Positions 17,913 through 25,778 are shown, numbered from the stretch's first letter. The stretch: DNA of 39,691 nt from Bacillota bacterium (GCA_012518675.1 JAAYRR010000095.1:1-39691); one strand, 5' to 3'. The notes: generated by a model from the sequence alone, not told the origin. Numbers and translations: made by a program.

Positions 17913-17942
17913 GCCCGGCCCGGGGAAGGCCGGGGCGTTTTT
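17913..17942 (+). terminator. Rho-independent terminator facing pyrE
   Basis: GCCCGGCC (17913-17920) pairs with GGCCGGGGC (17928-17936) with one bulged G and is followed by GTTTTTA. It lies between divergent genes, upstream of the pyrE promoter, so it would stop plus-strand read-through rather than end a visible gene. Confidence 0.5.
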
Positions 17943-17976
17943 ATGCTGTAGGGGTGCCGGCCCGGTTGCAATCGCC

Positions 17977-18005
17977 TTGTTTTTAGGTTTTAATGCTGGT
18001 ATATT
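17977..18005 (+). promoter_or_regulatory. Promoter of pyrE
   Basis: -35 TTGTTT (17977-17982), 17-base spacer, -10 TATATT (18000-18005). The start codon is 31 bases downstream, leaving no room for a PyrR-type attenuator. Confidence 0.6.
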
Positions 18006-18036
18006 AAAAAAGAAAAAACAGGAGGAGTGAACGGTT

Positions 18037-18612
18037 ATGCAGGACTTGTATCAGGATATTCTGGGCCTGGTATTAAACCGGGCTTATGAACGAAGAAGGG
18101 TACGCCTGGCCTCAGGCCGGGAAAGTGATTTTTATATTGACTGCCGGCAGGTAACGTTGACGGCGGAAGGTGTCTATAAAATTGCCAAATATATTTTAGG
18201 TTTAATTCGGCAGGAAAAGATGGCTGTCCAGGCTGTCGGCGGCCCGGCCTTGGGTGCTGTGCCTGTTGCTGCGGCTGTCAGCGCCTTAAGCTATGACCCC
18301 TCCTTTGAAGGGGAACCGCTAGATACTTTTTTTGTGCGGGCTGCGGCAAAAAAACACGGCAAAGGAAATAAAGTTGACGGGCCTGCATTGCAGGCGGGGC
18401 TGTCATTGCTTTTGCTGGATGACGTCTTGACTACAGGGGGTTCCCTGCTGAAGGCTGCCCGTGCAGTGCAGGAACTGGGCTGCCGGGTGGAAAAAACCCT
18501 GGTCATTGTCGATCGCCAGGAAGGCGGCTGTGAAAACCTGGAAAAAGAGGGCCTCAGCGTTGTTTCCATCCTTACGCGTTCGGACTTGGAACAGGCCCGC
18601 CGGGAATTATAA
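18037..18612 (+). CDS. pyrE: Orotate phosphoribosyltransferase
   Basis: 191 aa type I phosphoribosyltransferase that joins orotate and PRPP to give OMP in pyrimidine synthesis. The PRPP loop is LLLLDDVLTTGGS (124-136). LASGRESDFYIDCRQV (24-39) and the flexible-loop segment VRAAAKKHGKG (100-110) are typical. The ATG at 18037 follows ACAGGAGGAG. It stands alone, without other pyr genes, and has its own promoter. Confidence 0.93.
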   Translation: MQDLYQDILGLVLNRAYERRRVRLASGRESDFYIDCRQVTLTAEGVYKIAKYILGLIRQEKMAVQAVGGPALGAVPVAAAVSALSYDPSFEGEPLDTFFVRAAAKKHGKGNKVDGPALQAGLSLLLLDDVLTTGGSLLKAARAVQELGCRVEKTLVIVDRQEGGCENLEKEGLSVVSILTRSDLEQARREL

Positions 18613-18769
18613 ACGAAAGAAATTGTTTATATGCTGCAGCGGTTTATTTTCAAGGGACATTTTCGGGCACCTGCCGTACCCTTGGGATGGCGGATGCCCC
18701 AAACGGCGGGCCTGCCGGGCTGGGTACAGGCTTGCTGTGTTTGTAGTTTATAGCTTTGTCCATGACAAA

Positions 18770-18795
18770 CCCCCGGAGTAAATTTCCTCCGGGGG
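18770..18795 (-). terminator. Hairpin terminator (probably bidirectional)
   Basis: CCCCCGGAG pairs perfectly with CTCCGGGGG around an 8-base loop. The poly-U tract is short on either strand (GTTTGT on the minus strand). It lies between pyrE and the convergent small gene and could end both. Confidence 0.5.
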
Positions 18796-18797
18796 TC

Positions 18798-18886
18798 TAC
18801 AGTCTTATTCATCAATTCTGGTCGTTATTGCGCCGTTGGAAATTGAGGTTGATACCTGGTTTACAGTCTTATTCACCAATTCTGGT
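18798..18886. repeat. Two 25-bp direct repeats, 64 bp apart
   Basis: TACAGTCTTATTCATCAATTC... at 18798-18822 recurs at 18862-18886 with one change (24/25). The second copy contains the last codons and stop of the 55-aa gene; the first would encode a near-identical C-terminal TRIDE-stop. This points to a partial duplication of the gene's 3' end. Confidence 0.7.
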
Positions 18887-19036
18887 GGCAACAGCTTTTT
18901 CTTCGGAAGCGATCTGTTCTTCCATTTCTATAATTTTCACCAGTATCTCTGTTTTTTCTGCGCCGCTGGTTAGAATTAACTGACGCAAAAGATCTTCCCG
19001 CAGGCCGCGTAAGCCTGTTAACAGTGGTGTAGTCAT
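18869..19036 (-). CDS. Small protein of unknown function (55 aa)
   Basis: Too short for the ORF track but well supported. The ATG at 19036 follows a strong AAAGGGGGGGG ribosome site. It encodes MTTPLLTGLRGLREDLLRQL, a stretch through EILVKIIEMEEQI, and the end ATRIGE. It is predicted to be almost wholly helical and amphipathic, with no signal peptide, membrane segment or Cys. I do not recognise the family. A 25-bp repeat of its 3' end lies just downstream, followed by a hairpin terminator. It might be a small regulatory or coiled-coil protein, but nothing in the sequence fixes a role. Confidence 0.6.
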   Translation of the reverse strand: MTTPLLTGLRGLREDLLRQLILTSGAEKTEILVKIIEMEEQIASEEKAVATRIGE

Positions 19037-19401
19037 AATTCCCCCCCCTTTATAGCTTTCTTTCCCCTAATAGGCTGGTGGTGCAGTGCTTTTGTTGACC
19101 TGATGGTCTTTATTCTTTTCCAAATGGTATAAAAATATGCGGAGTTATGCCAACAAAAAGAGATATGAGAATTATTTATACTAATCACCGCCGGTGGCGG
19201 CAACCAAAAGTAATGGGCGGGGCCGACGCAACCATGTAATACAACGCTGTTATTGCTTCCCCAAAGATCATAATAAACAAACTGCCCGTGGAAATGCAGC
19301 AGTATGGGGTAATCCAGAGCATAGGGTCCGCTGTGGATAAAACAGCGGAAGATTTGCCGGACGGGTTAACCGCCGGGCGGTAACTATGCTTTCTTGGCAA
19401 C
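19037..19401. other. Gene-free stretch upstream of the 55-aa gene
   Basis: No supported gene on either strand. Short open frames here lack ribosome sites, and the best plus-strand one (near 19149) is broken by a TAA. It may contain degraded coding sequence. Confidence 0.4.
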
Positions 19402-19440
19402 AAAAAACTTCACCCGGGATGATAAACAGGTGAAGTTTTT
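19402..19440 (-). terminator. Rho-independent terminator of hup (bidirectional shape)
   Basis: AAAAACTTCACC pairs perfectly with GGTGAAGTTTTT (12 bp) around a 14-base loop. It lies 33 bases after the HU stop and has U-tracts in both directions. Confidence 0.85.
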
Positions 19441-19472
19441 AAAAATAACTTTAAAAAGAAACTCAGTCAAAA

Positions 19473-19784
19473 TTATTGAGAGGCGGGGTCATTGTTTTCG
19501 GGGGGATTCAGTTTATCTTTTAAACCTTTGCCGGCCCGGAAAACCGGGACGGTGCTGGCAGGAATAATGATTTTTTCAGTGGTTCCCGGTTTTCTGCCTT
19601 CCCTGCTTTCACGTCTTCTGGTCTGGAATGTACCAAAACCAACCAGTTGGACCTTGTTTCCTGCCACAAGTATTTCTTCAACTGAAGCTATGAAGGTGTT
19701 AACGAATTCTGCAGCTTGTTTCTGGGTGGTACCGATTTTTTGGGCGATTATTTTTGCCAGCTCAACCTTACCAATAGTTTCCAT
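19473..19784 (-). CDS. hup: HU-family DNA-binding protein
   Basis: 103 aa from the ATG at 19784, seven bases after an AAAGGAGA site; the ORF-track start is a TTG two codons earlier, too close to that site. The HU/IHF fold is clear: METIGKVELAKIIAQK, then VQLVGFGTFQTRRRESREGRKPGT, and the beta-arm with the DNA-intercalating Pro (KIIIPASTVPVFRAGKGLKD). A short acidic tail (NPPENNDPASQ) extends past the usual 90-residue HU. It compacts the nucleoid as a dimer. Confidence 0.95.
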   Translation of the reverse strand: METIGKVELAKIIAQKIGTTQKQAAEFVNTFIASVEEILVAGNKVQLVGFGTFQTRRRESREGRKPGTTEKIIIPASTVPVFRAGKGLKDKLNPPENNDPASQ

Positions 19785-20033
19785 AGCCAATCTCCTTTCC
19801 TTTACTCCTTATTATTGACTACAATTTTTCCTGTTACCTGTTTTAAAGATCAACAGTTGTTTAAAGTATGCCCGGGAGCCTGAAAGTCTTTACACTAATT
19901 TTCCACAAATCAACATAAATTATTTCAGGAAACCCGCAAACAACGTTCCCTTCGCAATTTCTTCGACAAAAGTCAAGAATTCCCTGCATTTCTTCTGTTA
20001 AAACTTATTTTTTCCAATGTTATTTTCGGGAAC

Positions 20034-20804
20034 CTAAGAACCTTTCAGATGATAGCCGGCATCAACGAAAATTGTTTCTCCGGTAATGCCGCGGGCCAGA
20101 TCGCTGCACAGGAAAAGGGCGGCGTCGCCTACCTCGCGGCCGGCAATGTTTTGCTGCAGCGGTGCGTTTGCGCGGACATGGCCCAGGAAATCTGTGAAAC
20201 CCTTGATGCCGCGGGCGGAGAGGGTGTTTACCGGGCCGGGGGAAAGGGCATTGACGCGGATCCCCTTTGCCCCCAAATCGTAAGCCAGGTAGCGCACAGC
20301 TGATTCCAGGGCAGCCTTGGCCACCCCCATCACGTTGTAATGGGGAACCGCCCGCTGGCTGCCAAGATATGTCAGGGTGACGATGCTTCCCCCCTCTTTC
20401 ATTAAGGGGAGCGCCGGGCGGGTAACGGCCAGCAGGGAATAGGCGCTTATTTCCAGGGCAGTCTGGAAGCCCCGGCGGGAGGTGTCTACAAATTTGCCGG
20501 CAAGATCTTCTTTTTCAGCATAGGCGATGCTGTGGACCAGAAAGTCAAGCCGGGGGAATTTTTCTTTAATCTTTGTATAGAGGTCTTCAATTTGCCGGTC
20601 GTCCTGCACATCACAGGGCAACAGCAGCGGCGGCTGGTGGAAGCCGGCCTCCGCGACAAGTTTTTTTAACCTTTTTTCAAAACGTTCGCCCTGGACTGTA
20701 AGGATTAACTGGGCCCGGGCGTCTGCCAGGGCTTTGCTTATGTGCCAGGCCAGGCTGTGTTGGTTGGCGACGCCTAAAACAAGGCCCACTTTACCGTCAA
20801 GCAT
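20034..20804 (-). CDS. fabI: Enoyl-[acyl-carrier-protein] reductase FabI
   Basis: 256 aa short-chain dehydrogenase that reduces trans-2-enoyl-ACP with NADH in type II fatty acid synthesis. The nucleotide-binding segment GVANQHSLAWHIS (11-23) and the catalytic set Y146, Y156 and K163 (TYLGSQRAVPHYNVMGVAK) sit at the same numbers as in E. coli FabI. The ending GETIFVDAGYHLKG is standard. It stands apart from other fab genes, with its own promoter, which is common in Firmicutes. No clear FapR operator was seen upstream. Confidence 0.95.
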   Translation of the reverse strand: MLDGKVGLVLGVANQHSLAWHISKALADARAQLILTVQGERFEKRLKKLVAEAGFHQPPLLLPCDVQDDRQIEDLYTKIKEKFPRLDFLVHSIAYAEKEDLAGKFVDTSRRGFQTALEISAYSLLAVTRPALPLMKEGGSIVTLTYLGSQRAVPHYNVMGVAKAALESAVRYLAYDLGAKGIRVNALSPGPVNTLSARGIKGFTDFLGHVRANAPLQQNIAGREVGDAALFLCSDLARGITGETIFVDAGYHLKGS

Positions 20805-20890
20805 GTGTGGTCACTTCCTTTATTATTTTTAACCCCCTGCATATCCTGGCAGTTAATACTTTTTTTGCCAAGCAGGCGCTTTTATTTAGA

Positions 20891-20918
20891 AGTATAGCAC
20901 GCGGTGCGTATTTTGCAA
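20891..20918 (-). promoter_or_regulatory. Promoter of fabI
   Basis: On the minus strand, -35 TTGCAA (20918-20913), 16-base spacer, -10 TATACT (20896-20891). It is about 87 bases before the fabI start. Confidence 0.6.
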
Positions 20919-21059
20919 GTATTTGCAGCGTTATATGTAGTTATGCTTTGATTAGGCCCGGAAAAGAGCTATCGGTAGTGGTATTTGATTTCGGAATGGG
21001 GAAAAGCTAAGAGCAAACACACGGTTATGGGAATTCATTTTATCGCAGGGGGCTGTTGT

Positions 21060-22235
21060 ATGTCTGGCAAGTCTTTAAAGGAAAAAAAAGAGGAAAAAGT
21101 TTATCCCCGGCCCGTCAGCGGGGAAAAACGGGTCTACATGTCCGGGAATGAAGTTGTTGCCTGGGCGGCGCTGGCCTGTGGTGCGGAGTTTTTATGTGGT
21201 TATCCCATTACACCGCAGAATGAAATTATGCATTTCTGGTCCCGCCTGGCACCCCGTTACGGACGTAAATTTCTGCAGACAGAGGATGAACTTTCAGCAG
21301 GGTTTGCTGCCCTGGGCGGGATTATGGCCGGGGCCCGCTGTTTTTCAGCCACTGCCGGGCCGGGCACCGTGCTTTTTCAGGAGCCCCTGGCTATGGCAGA
21401 AATGATGCGCCTGCCCCTGGTACTGGTAGTCCAGCAAAGAGGAGGGCCTTCCACAGCCACGGTGGTCTATTCACAGCAGGAGGTATTTCTAACATCCTTT
21501 GGGGGCAACGGTGAAGGTCTGCGCGTTGTCTATGCCCCGGGCAGCCACCAGGAAATGTACGACTACACTATCAAGGCCTTTACAACAGCCTGGCAGTACC
21601 GCTTTCCAACCCTGGTCCTGGGGGACGGCTACCAGGCGCAGATGAAAGAAGCGCTGACTATATATGATCCCCCGGCCCGGGGGCTGGAGGCGGCGCCTGC
21701 CTTTCCCTTGGTTGGCGCGGCAGGTCTTCCCGGGGTGGATCGGGAACCGGCCCATTGGCGCAATACCTTTTCAGTGGAGGAAGAGCTGTTCGACGCGCTG
21801 CAACCGCTGATTATTGACTACTATTCGGCTGTTCCTTTTTTAACGGAAAAGGAAACAGGGTTTTTGGAAGGGGCAGCATTGGTTGTTGTCGCCCATGGGA
21901 TTGTCGGCCGGGCGGCGCGTGCCGCGGTGGGTGAACTGAGGGAAAAAGGTTTCCCCGTCGGGTTTTTCCGCCCGTTGACCCTGCGTCCCTTTCCGGACGA
22001 GGATTTAAGGAAAATTACAGCTGCCGGTCCCCGCCTTTTAGTCGTGGAATCGGCCTGGGGGCAGCTGAATAAATTAGTGCGCATGGCCCTGGGCGGGACT
22101 GGGGCGGGAAGGGCGGAAATTTATACATATTTGCGGCCCGGCCTGGGGATTACCGCTGCAGAAATTGTACAGGAGGCGGAAAATATTTTCAGGGGTTATG
22201 CAGAACAAGAAGCAGGTGAGGGGAACAATGTCTGA
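21060..22235 (+). CDS. korA: 2-oxoacid:ferredoxin oxidoreductase subunit alpha
   Basis: 391 aa from the ATG at 21060, eight bases after AGGGGG; the ORF-track start at 20985 has no ribosome site. It carries the pyrimidine-binding domain with GYPITPQNE (47-55) and SATAGPGTVLFQEPLAMA, plus the C-terminal domain (FFRPLTLRPFPDEDL, then VVESAWGQLNKLV) typical of KorA/PorA. With beta and gamma it performs CoA-dependent oxidative decarboxylation of a 2-oxoacid to acyl-CoA, CO2 and reduced ferredoxin. The substrate (2-oxoglutarate, branched-chain or another 2-oxoacid) is not settled by sequence alone. It overlaps korB by eight bases. Confidence 0.92.
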   Translation: MSGKSLKEKKEEKVYPRPVSGEKRVYMSGNEVVAWAALACGAEFLCGYPITPQNEIMHFWSRLAPRYGRKFLQTEDELSAGFAALGGIMAGARCFSATAGPGTVLFQEPLAMAEMMRLPLVLVVQQRGGPSTATVVYSQQEVFLTSFGGNGEGLRVVYAPGSHQEMYDYTIKAFTTAWQYRFPTLVLGDGYQAQMKEALTIYDPPARGLEAAPAFPLVGAAGLPGVDREPAHWRNTFSVEEELFDALQPLIIDYYSAVPFLTEKETGFLEGAALVVVAHGIVGRAARAAVGELREKGFPVGFFRPLTLRPFPDEDLRKITAAGPRLLVVESAWGQLNKLVRMALGGTGAGRAEIYTYLRPGLGITAAEIVQEAENIFRGYAEQEAGEGNNV

Positions 22236-23016
22236 AATTTCGATGCCGCTTTGCTGGCGCCGTGAAACAAAACCGCATCAGTTTTGTCCCGGCTGTGGCC
22301 ATGGCTTAATCTTGAAGGCTTTGGGCATGGCTGTCGATCGCCTGCAGATTGCCGACAAAGTGCTTTTTGGGTGTGACATCGGCTGTTCGCTGCTGGCCTG
22401 GGACTTTTTTAACCTGGATACGGTACGGACCCACCATGGCCGCACCGTGCCCTTAATTGTCGGTGCAAAAAGGGTGCGCCCGGAACTGGTGGGTATTGCC
22501 TATATGGGTGACGGCGGCGCCTATGCCATCGGTGCACAGCATCTGGTTAACGCCACGATGCGCAACGATAAGGTGATGGTGGTGATTGTCAACAATACCA
22601 CCTATGCGATGACCGGCGGGCAGTTGGCCCCTACAACTTTGCCCGGGCAAAAGACGGAAACCTCACCGGCGGGCCGCCGGACCGAACGGGAAGGCTTTCC
22701 CCTGCGCGGTCCGGAGATGCTGGCTGCAATTGCCCCCCCGGGGTCTTATGTGGCACGCGGTTCGGTTTCCCGGGTGCGGCGTTTGGCCCGCCTGTTGGAA
22801 AAAGGCTTGGAAAACCAGCTTCAGGGCCGGGGCATTTCTGTGGTGGAAGCCCTTTCCACCTGCCCGACCAACTGGCGAACTAACGCTGAAGATACCTGGA
22901 AATTTCTCGAAAAAGAGATGACCGATTACTTTCCACTGGGGGAATTTGTTTCCCCGCACGACCGTGCGGGCGGCGCACCAAAAGTAAATGGCAACAGCCG
23001 GAAGGGTGGAGGTTAA
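22228..23016 (+). CDS. korB: 2-oxoacid:ferredoxin oxidoreductase subunit beta (TPP-binding)
   Basis: 262 aa from the ATG at 22228, preceded by GGTGAGGGG and inside the end of korA. CPGCGHG (20-26) supplies two Cys of the [4Fe-4S] cluster near thiamine pyrophosphate, with further Cys at 49 and 53 (FGCDIGCS). The TPP motif begins MGDGGAYAIGAQH (93-105) and continues IVNNTTYAMTGGQ (120-132). This subunit holds the catalytic cofactor. Its stop is directly followed by the korC start, so the three subunits are translated as one unit. Confidence 0.93.
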   Translation: MSEISMPLCWRRETKPHQFCPGCGHGLILKALGMAVDRLQIADKVLFGCDIGCSLLAWDFFNLDTVRTHHGRTVPLIVGAKRVRPELVGIAYMGDGGAYAIGAQHLVNATMRNDKVMVVIVNNTTYAMTGGQLAPTTLPGQKTETSPAGRRTEREGFPLRGPEMLAAIAPPGSYVARGSVSRVRRLARLLEKGLENQLQGRGISVVEALSTCPTNWRTNAEDTWKFLEKEMTDYFPLGEFVSPHDRAGGAPKVNGNSRKGGG

Positions 23017-23685
23017 ATGGCTCTGGAAAAACGTATAGCCCTGGGCGGCGAAGGCGGCCAGGGTGTGCAGTCGGCAGCCGACATCCTGGCACAGGCAGCT
23101 TTTGAGGAAGGCCGGGAGGTACTCTATATACCCAACTTTGGCATTGAACAAAGGGGCGGGGTTTCCTTGGCCTTTGTCCAGATCGGGGAAAAACCGATCG
23201 GCTCCCCCAAATTTAAACAAGCAGACCTAATTGTTGCCCTCAGTGTGCGTTCCCTGGAAAGGTTGGAGCCCTACACAGGGGCGGAAAGTACCATTCTTTA
23301 TGACAGCTCCCTGTTGGCCCCGCCAGAGGTGGCAGATGCAGTCGTCGGCCGGCAGGTTTACAACACCCACGCGCCGGAGGCTTTTGCCGAAAGGCAACTT
23401 ACAGATCAGAAACAAGCGATCCCGGAGATTACAACCGGAGTAAAGCATATGTTGGGGCTGCCTGCCGGTGAAATTGCCCAAAACCAACTTCATCCCCGGG
23501 TATCCAACATTGTTATTTTAGGCGCCCTGGCCCGTCTGACAGAGGCGGTGCAGCTAAACAGCCTGGAAAAAGCATTGCTGAAACGGTTGGCAAGCAAGCT
23601 AGAGCGTGATCCTGCTTTAAAACCTTTAAATTTAAAGGCCCTCCGGCTGGGCTGGGAAACCCTGCACCAACAGGTATCCGTTTAA
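23017..23685 (+). CDS. korC: 2-oxoacid:ferredoxin oxidoreductase subunit gamma
   Basis: 222 aa. The start follows the korB stop immediately, with the GGTGGAGG site inside korB. GEGGQGVQSAADIL near the N-terminus and the FGIEQRGGVSLAFV segment define the gamma domain (PorC/KorC), which binds CoA and completes the heterotrimer. A REP-like element begins nine bases after its stop. The small ferredoxin gene that usually belongs to such clusters is about 250 bases further on. Confidence 0.92.
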   Translation: MALEKRIALGGEGGQGVQSAADILAQAAFEEGREVLYIPNFGIEQRGGVSLAFVQIGEKPIGSPKFKQADLIVALSVRSLERLEPYTGAESTILYDSSLLAPPEVADAVVGRQVYNTHAPEAFAERQLTDQKQAIPEITTGVKHMLGLPAGEIAQNQLHPRVSNIVILGALARLTEAVQLNSLEKALLKRLASKLERDPALKPLNLKALRLGWETLHQQVSV

Positions 23686-23693
23686 AACGGGGT

Positions 23694-23760
23694 GACACGG
23701 GGACGGTTTGGAGTGACCCCCTTACAGTATACACTCTGGGGACGGTTAAAACCCCCGCTT
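23694..23760. repeat. REP-like element, copy 2, with a second half-unit
   Basis: GGTGACACGGGGACGGTTTGG, then AGTGACCCCCT matches copy 1 (16648-16686, opposite strand). A second GGGGACGGTTAAAACCCCC lies at about 23742-23760. A short hairpin (GGGGA, CAG, TCCCC) follows at 23796-23808. The array sits directly behind korC. Confidence 0.55.
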
Positions 23761-23936
23761 TTTAAGCTATTAATTTGTGTTGTATATAGTCTTTAGGGGA
23801 CAGTCCCCCAAGGGATTTTTGCGGGATTTTGTGCTAACGCCTGGACAGCTAAGTCCGACTTTTCCAGTGGTCTTAGAAACATTTTCCTGTCACTGCAGCA
23901 ATTAAAAACAGGTTTTAATTAAAAGGGGGGGTTGTT

Positions 23937-24185
23937 TTGGGTAAAACATTTACAAAAGTAAAATGGGAGGGGCCTAAGGGTATCTTTATCATTTCACCCG
24001 ACCTTTGCAAGGGATGCGGCCTCTGCATTGAAAAGTGTCCTTCCCAGGTAATTGACTGGGCTATGGAAACAGGTGTTTATGGCACCTTTGTTGTCGAGGC
24101 CAAACGCATAGACCGTTGCACCGCCTGTAAAATTTGTGCCCTGGTCTGCCCTGACGCCGCCATCGACATTGAAAAAAAGAATTGA
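23937..24185 (+). CDS. 2x[4Fe-4S] ferredoxin, probable delta subunit of the KOR enzyme
   Basis: 82 aa with two complete cluster motifs: C24-C27-C30-C34 (CKGCGLCIEKCP) and C61-C64-C67-C71 (CTACKICALVCP). The N-terminal extension (KVKWEGPKGIFII) and IDWAMETGVYGTFVVEA are typical of the delta-type ferredoxin subunits of 2-oxoacid oxidoreductases. Start is TTG behind AAAAGGGGGGG. It normally precedes alpha in such operons; here it follows gamma after a 250-base gap with a REP-like array, so it may be transcribed separately. Confidence 0.88.
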   Translation: MGKTFTKVKWEGPKGIFIISPDLCKGCGLCIEKCPSQVIDWAMETGVYGTFVVEAKRIDRCTACKICALVCPDAAIDIEKKN

Positions 24186-24341
24186 TGCTGAAATATGCAG
24201 GGCTACTAACACAAAAGCCTCAGTGTTAAACCTGCAGGGAAAACAGGCTGGAAAAATCCAAGGGGGCCGGTGGCCGGTGTTCTTGTTTTTTTCTAACAGT
24301 TGGTAAGGTTTCCGGCAGATCTTCAACCTAAAAAAAGGGTG

Positions 24342-24366
24342 CCGGGGTGCCCGGATTTAATTTTTG
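24342..24366 (+). terminator. Rho-independent terminator after the ferredoxin gene
   Basis: CCGGG, loop GTG, CCCGG (24342-24354), followed by ATTTAATTTTTG. It lies about 155 bases after the ferredoxin stop. Confidence 0.5.
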
Positions 24367-24512
24367 AATAAATAATAACCTCTTTAACAACCTTTCTGCC
24401 GGACTATTTTTTGGACAGGCTTTACCTCTTGCCGGGATTATAATTTTTATTTTGAAAAAAGCCTTGCTTTCAGCAGGAGTTTTAAAGATAAAGGCGAATT
24501 ATATAGTGACGC

Positions 24513-24542
24513 TTGTAACACATTATTAATTTTTGTAACACA
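24513..24542 (+). promoter_or_regulatory. Paired direct repeats upstream of the fmdE-like gene
   Basis: TTGTAACACA occurs at 24513-24522 and again at 24533-24542, exactly 20 bases (about two helical turns) apart. The pair lies just downstream of a possible -10 box (TATAGT, 24502) and just before the ribosome site. The spacing suggests a regulator binding one face of the helix. Confidence 0.45.
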
Positions 24543-24568
24543 CGGAGGTGCAAGGCAGGATTATGTAC

Positions 24569-25177
24569 ATGAATGAAACCTTATGGGAAAAGGCGGTTGA
24601 CTTTCACGGCCACACTTGCATGGGTCTTGTTTTTGGTTATCGTGTGGTAGAGGCGGCCTGGCGGGTTTTTGGTGAACGGGATGTAGACGAACAATATGTG
24701 GCCATTGTAGAAAACGACAACTGTTCTATTGATGCTATTCAGGTTTTGTTGAGCTGCACATTGGGCAAGGGTAATCTGATTTATAAGGATTACGGTAAAC
24801 CCGCCTATACGTTTATCCGCCGCAAGGACAATAAAGCGATCCGGGTTACTTTGCTCGACCCGCCGGATGAAAACCGCGATATAATCAGGGCCTTGCGTGA
24901 AAAGGTGGATGCGGGCCAGGCTTCAGAAACAGAAAAAGAACTGCTTAAAACAAAAAGTGAAGAACAAATTGCCGCTTACCGTTCCAGGCCTTTGGAGGAG
25001 ATCTGTAAGGTTCAGGAGGTTGATGCTGAAATCCCGGAAAGGGCACGGCTTTTTTCTTCTGTAATCTGTACTTCTTGTGGGGAAAAAGTAATGGAACCCC
25101 GGGCACGCCTGCAGAATGGCCAAATTGTCTGCATTCCTTGTTCCTTGGCCTACACCCGCGGTTGGGGAACAGCATAG
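24569..25177 (+). CDS. FmdE-family protein (formylmethanofuran dehydrogenase subunit E-like)
   Basis: 202 aa from the ATG at 24569, eight bases after GGCAGGA; ATG at 24563 and GTG at 24548 are alternatives. The FmdE core is clear: FHGHTCMGLVFGYR (12-25), ENDNCSIDAIQ (48-58) and SCTLGKGNL (62-70). A C-terminal zinc ribbon has C167, C170, C188 and C191. In methanogens FmdE accompanies the molybdenum/tungsten formylmethanofuran dehydrogenase; stand-alone bacterial versions have no settled function and are often linked to molybdenum or tungsten metabolism. No fmd/fwd or molybdopterin gene is nearby. Conserved His/Cys residues suggest metal binding. Confidence 0.88.
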   Translation: MNETLWEKAVDFHGHTCMGLVFGYRVVEAAWRVFGERDVDEQYVAIVENDNCSIDAIQVLLSCTLGKGNLIYKDYGKPAYTFIRRKDNKAIRVTLLDPPDENRDIIRALREKVDAGQASETEKELLKTKSEEQIAAYRSRPLEEICKVQEVDAEIPERARLFSSVICTSCGEKVMEPRARLQNGQIVCIPCSLAYTRGWGTA

Positions 25178-25449
25178 GCCAAGCGATGCGGCTGTTTGTC
25201 CGGTTTGTTTTCTTAAGCGCGTTAATTTCGCCGGGTTTAACTCCGGCCCATACGTAAATAACTCTTTTCCGGAAGGGTAGGCTTGGATACAACAGGTTTA
25301 AAAAAATGCCAGGGGAAAGAAACCACATCTCCTTTTTTTCCCGGTAAGGCTTCATGGCAGGCAAGGCCCGGCAGGGCTGAAGGAAAAATATTTGCTTGGG
25401 ACCGTTCCCGGGGCTTTGCCTGTTGCACAGGGGCCTAAAAGGTTAAGAT

Positions 25450-25568
25450 TTTAAAGGCGGGGTCTCAGTTGCTTTTATCCAGGGCGTTATTTTTTTGGAC
25501 GTCCTGTGCTACTAAACCGAATTAAATAACACTGGGCGGGGCGGCCCTGCCCCCTGATCGCTTTTAAA
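25450..25568. ncRNA. Candidate structured RNA (tentative)
   Basis: TTTAAAGGCG (25450-25459) can pair with CGCTTTTAAA (25559-25568), with one G-U pair, closing a domain of about 119 bases. Inside it, CAGGGCGT and ACGTCCTG pair across a U-rich loop, and GGGGC/GCCCC forms a second hairpin. A closed multi-helix domain in a gene-free gap is what a small RNA would look like, but no family was recognised and no convincing promoter was seen. Confidence 0.2.
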
Positions 25569-25747
25569 GTAGTTATAAGACCTGCCCCGGCAGGCATTCT
25601 TCAATGACGCTAAAATCCTGCAGTTTTACCCGTGGGGAAGATGCTAAGGTAGCAGGTTTACAGGTGTTTGCATATATTGAAGGCATGCCGTTTAGTTTTC
25701 TAAAACAGGGTTCTTACCTTCTCATTTTAGAGGGTTTACTAATATGT

Positions 25748-25778
25748 TCCGGCAGGCTGTCCAACCTGCCGGACACCC
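25748..25778 (+). terminator. Strong hairpin, probable terminator
   Basis: TCCGGCAGG pairs perfectly with CCTGCCGGA (9 bp, 8-base loop), followed after CACCCTCC by TTTTT. Its orientation suits a plus-strand transcript ending before purC, which would fit an RNA made from the upstream gap. Confidence 0.45.

Larger units (their letters stand above)
24186..24568. other. Intergenic region before fmdE-like gene
   Basis: Contains a terminator for the ferredoxin gene (24342-24366) and a pair of direct repeats (24513-24542). A TATAGT at 24502-24507 could be the -10 box for the next gene, but no good -35 accompanies it. No gene is visible. Confidence 0.5.

Noticed and set aside
19149-19380. Plus-strand frame reading MRIIYTNHRRW, interrupted by one stop
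   Set aside because: The stop is TAA, so it cannot be selenocysteine; no ribosome site or recognised family.
19185-19403. 72-aa minus-strand ORF
   Set aside because: Starts inside the hup terminator hairpin and has no ribosome site.
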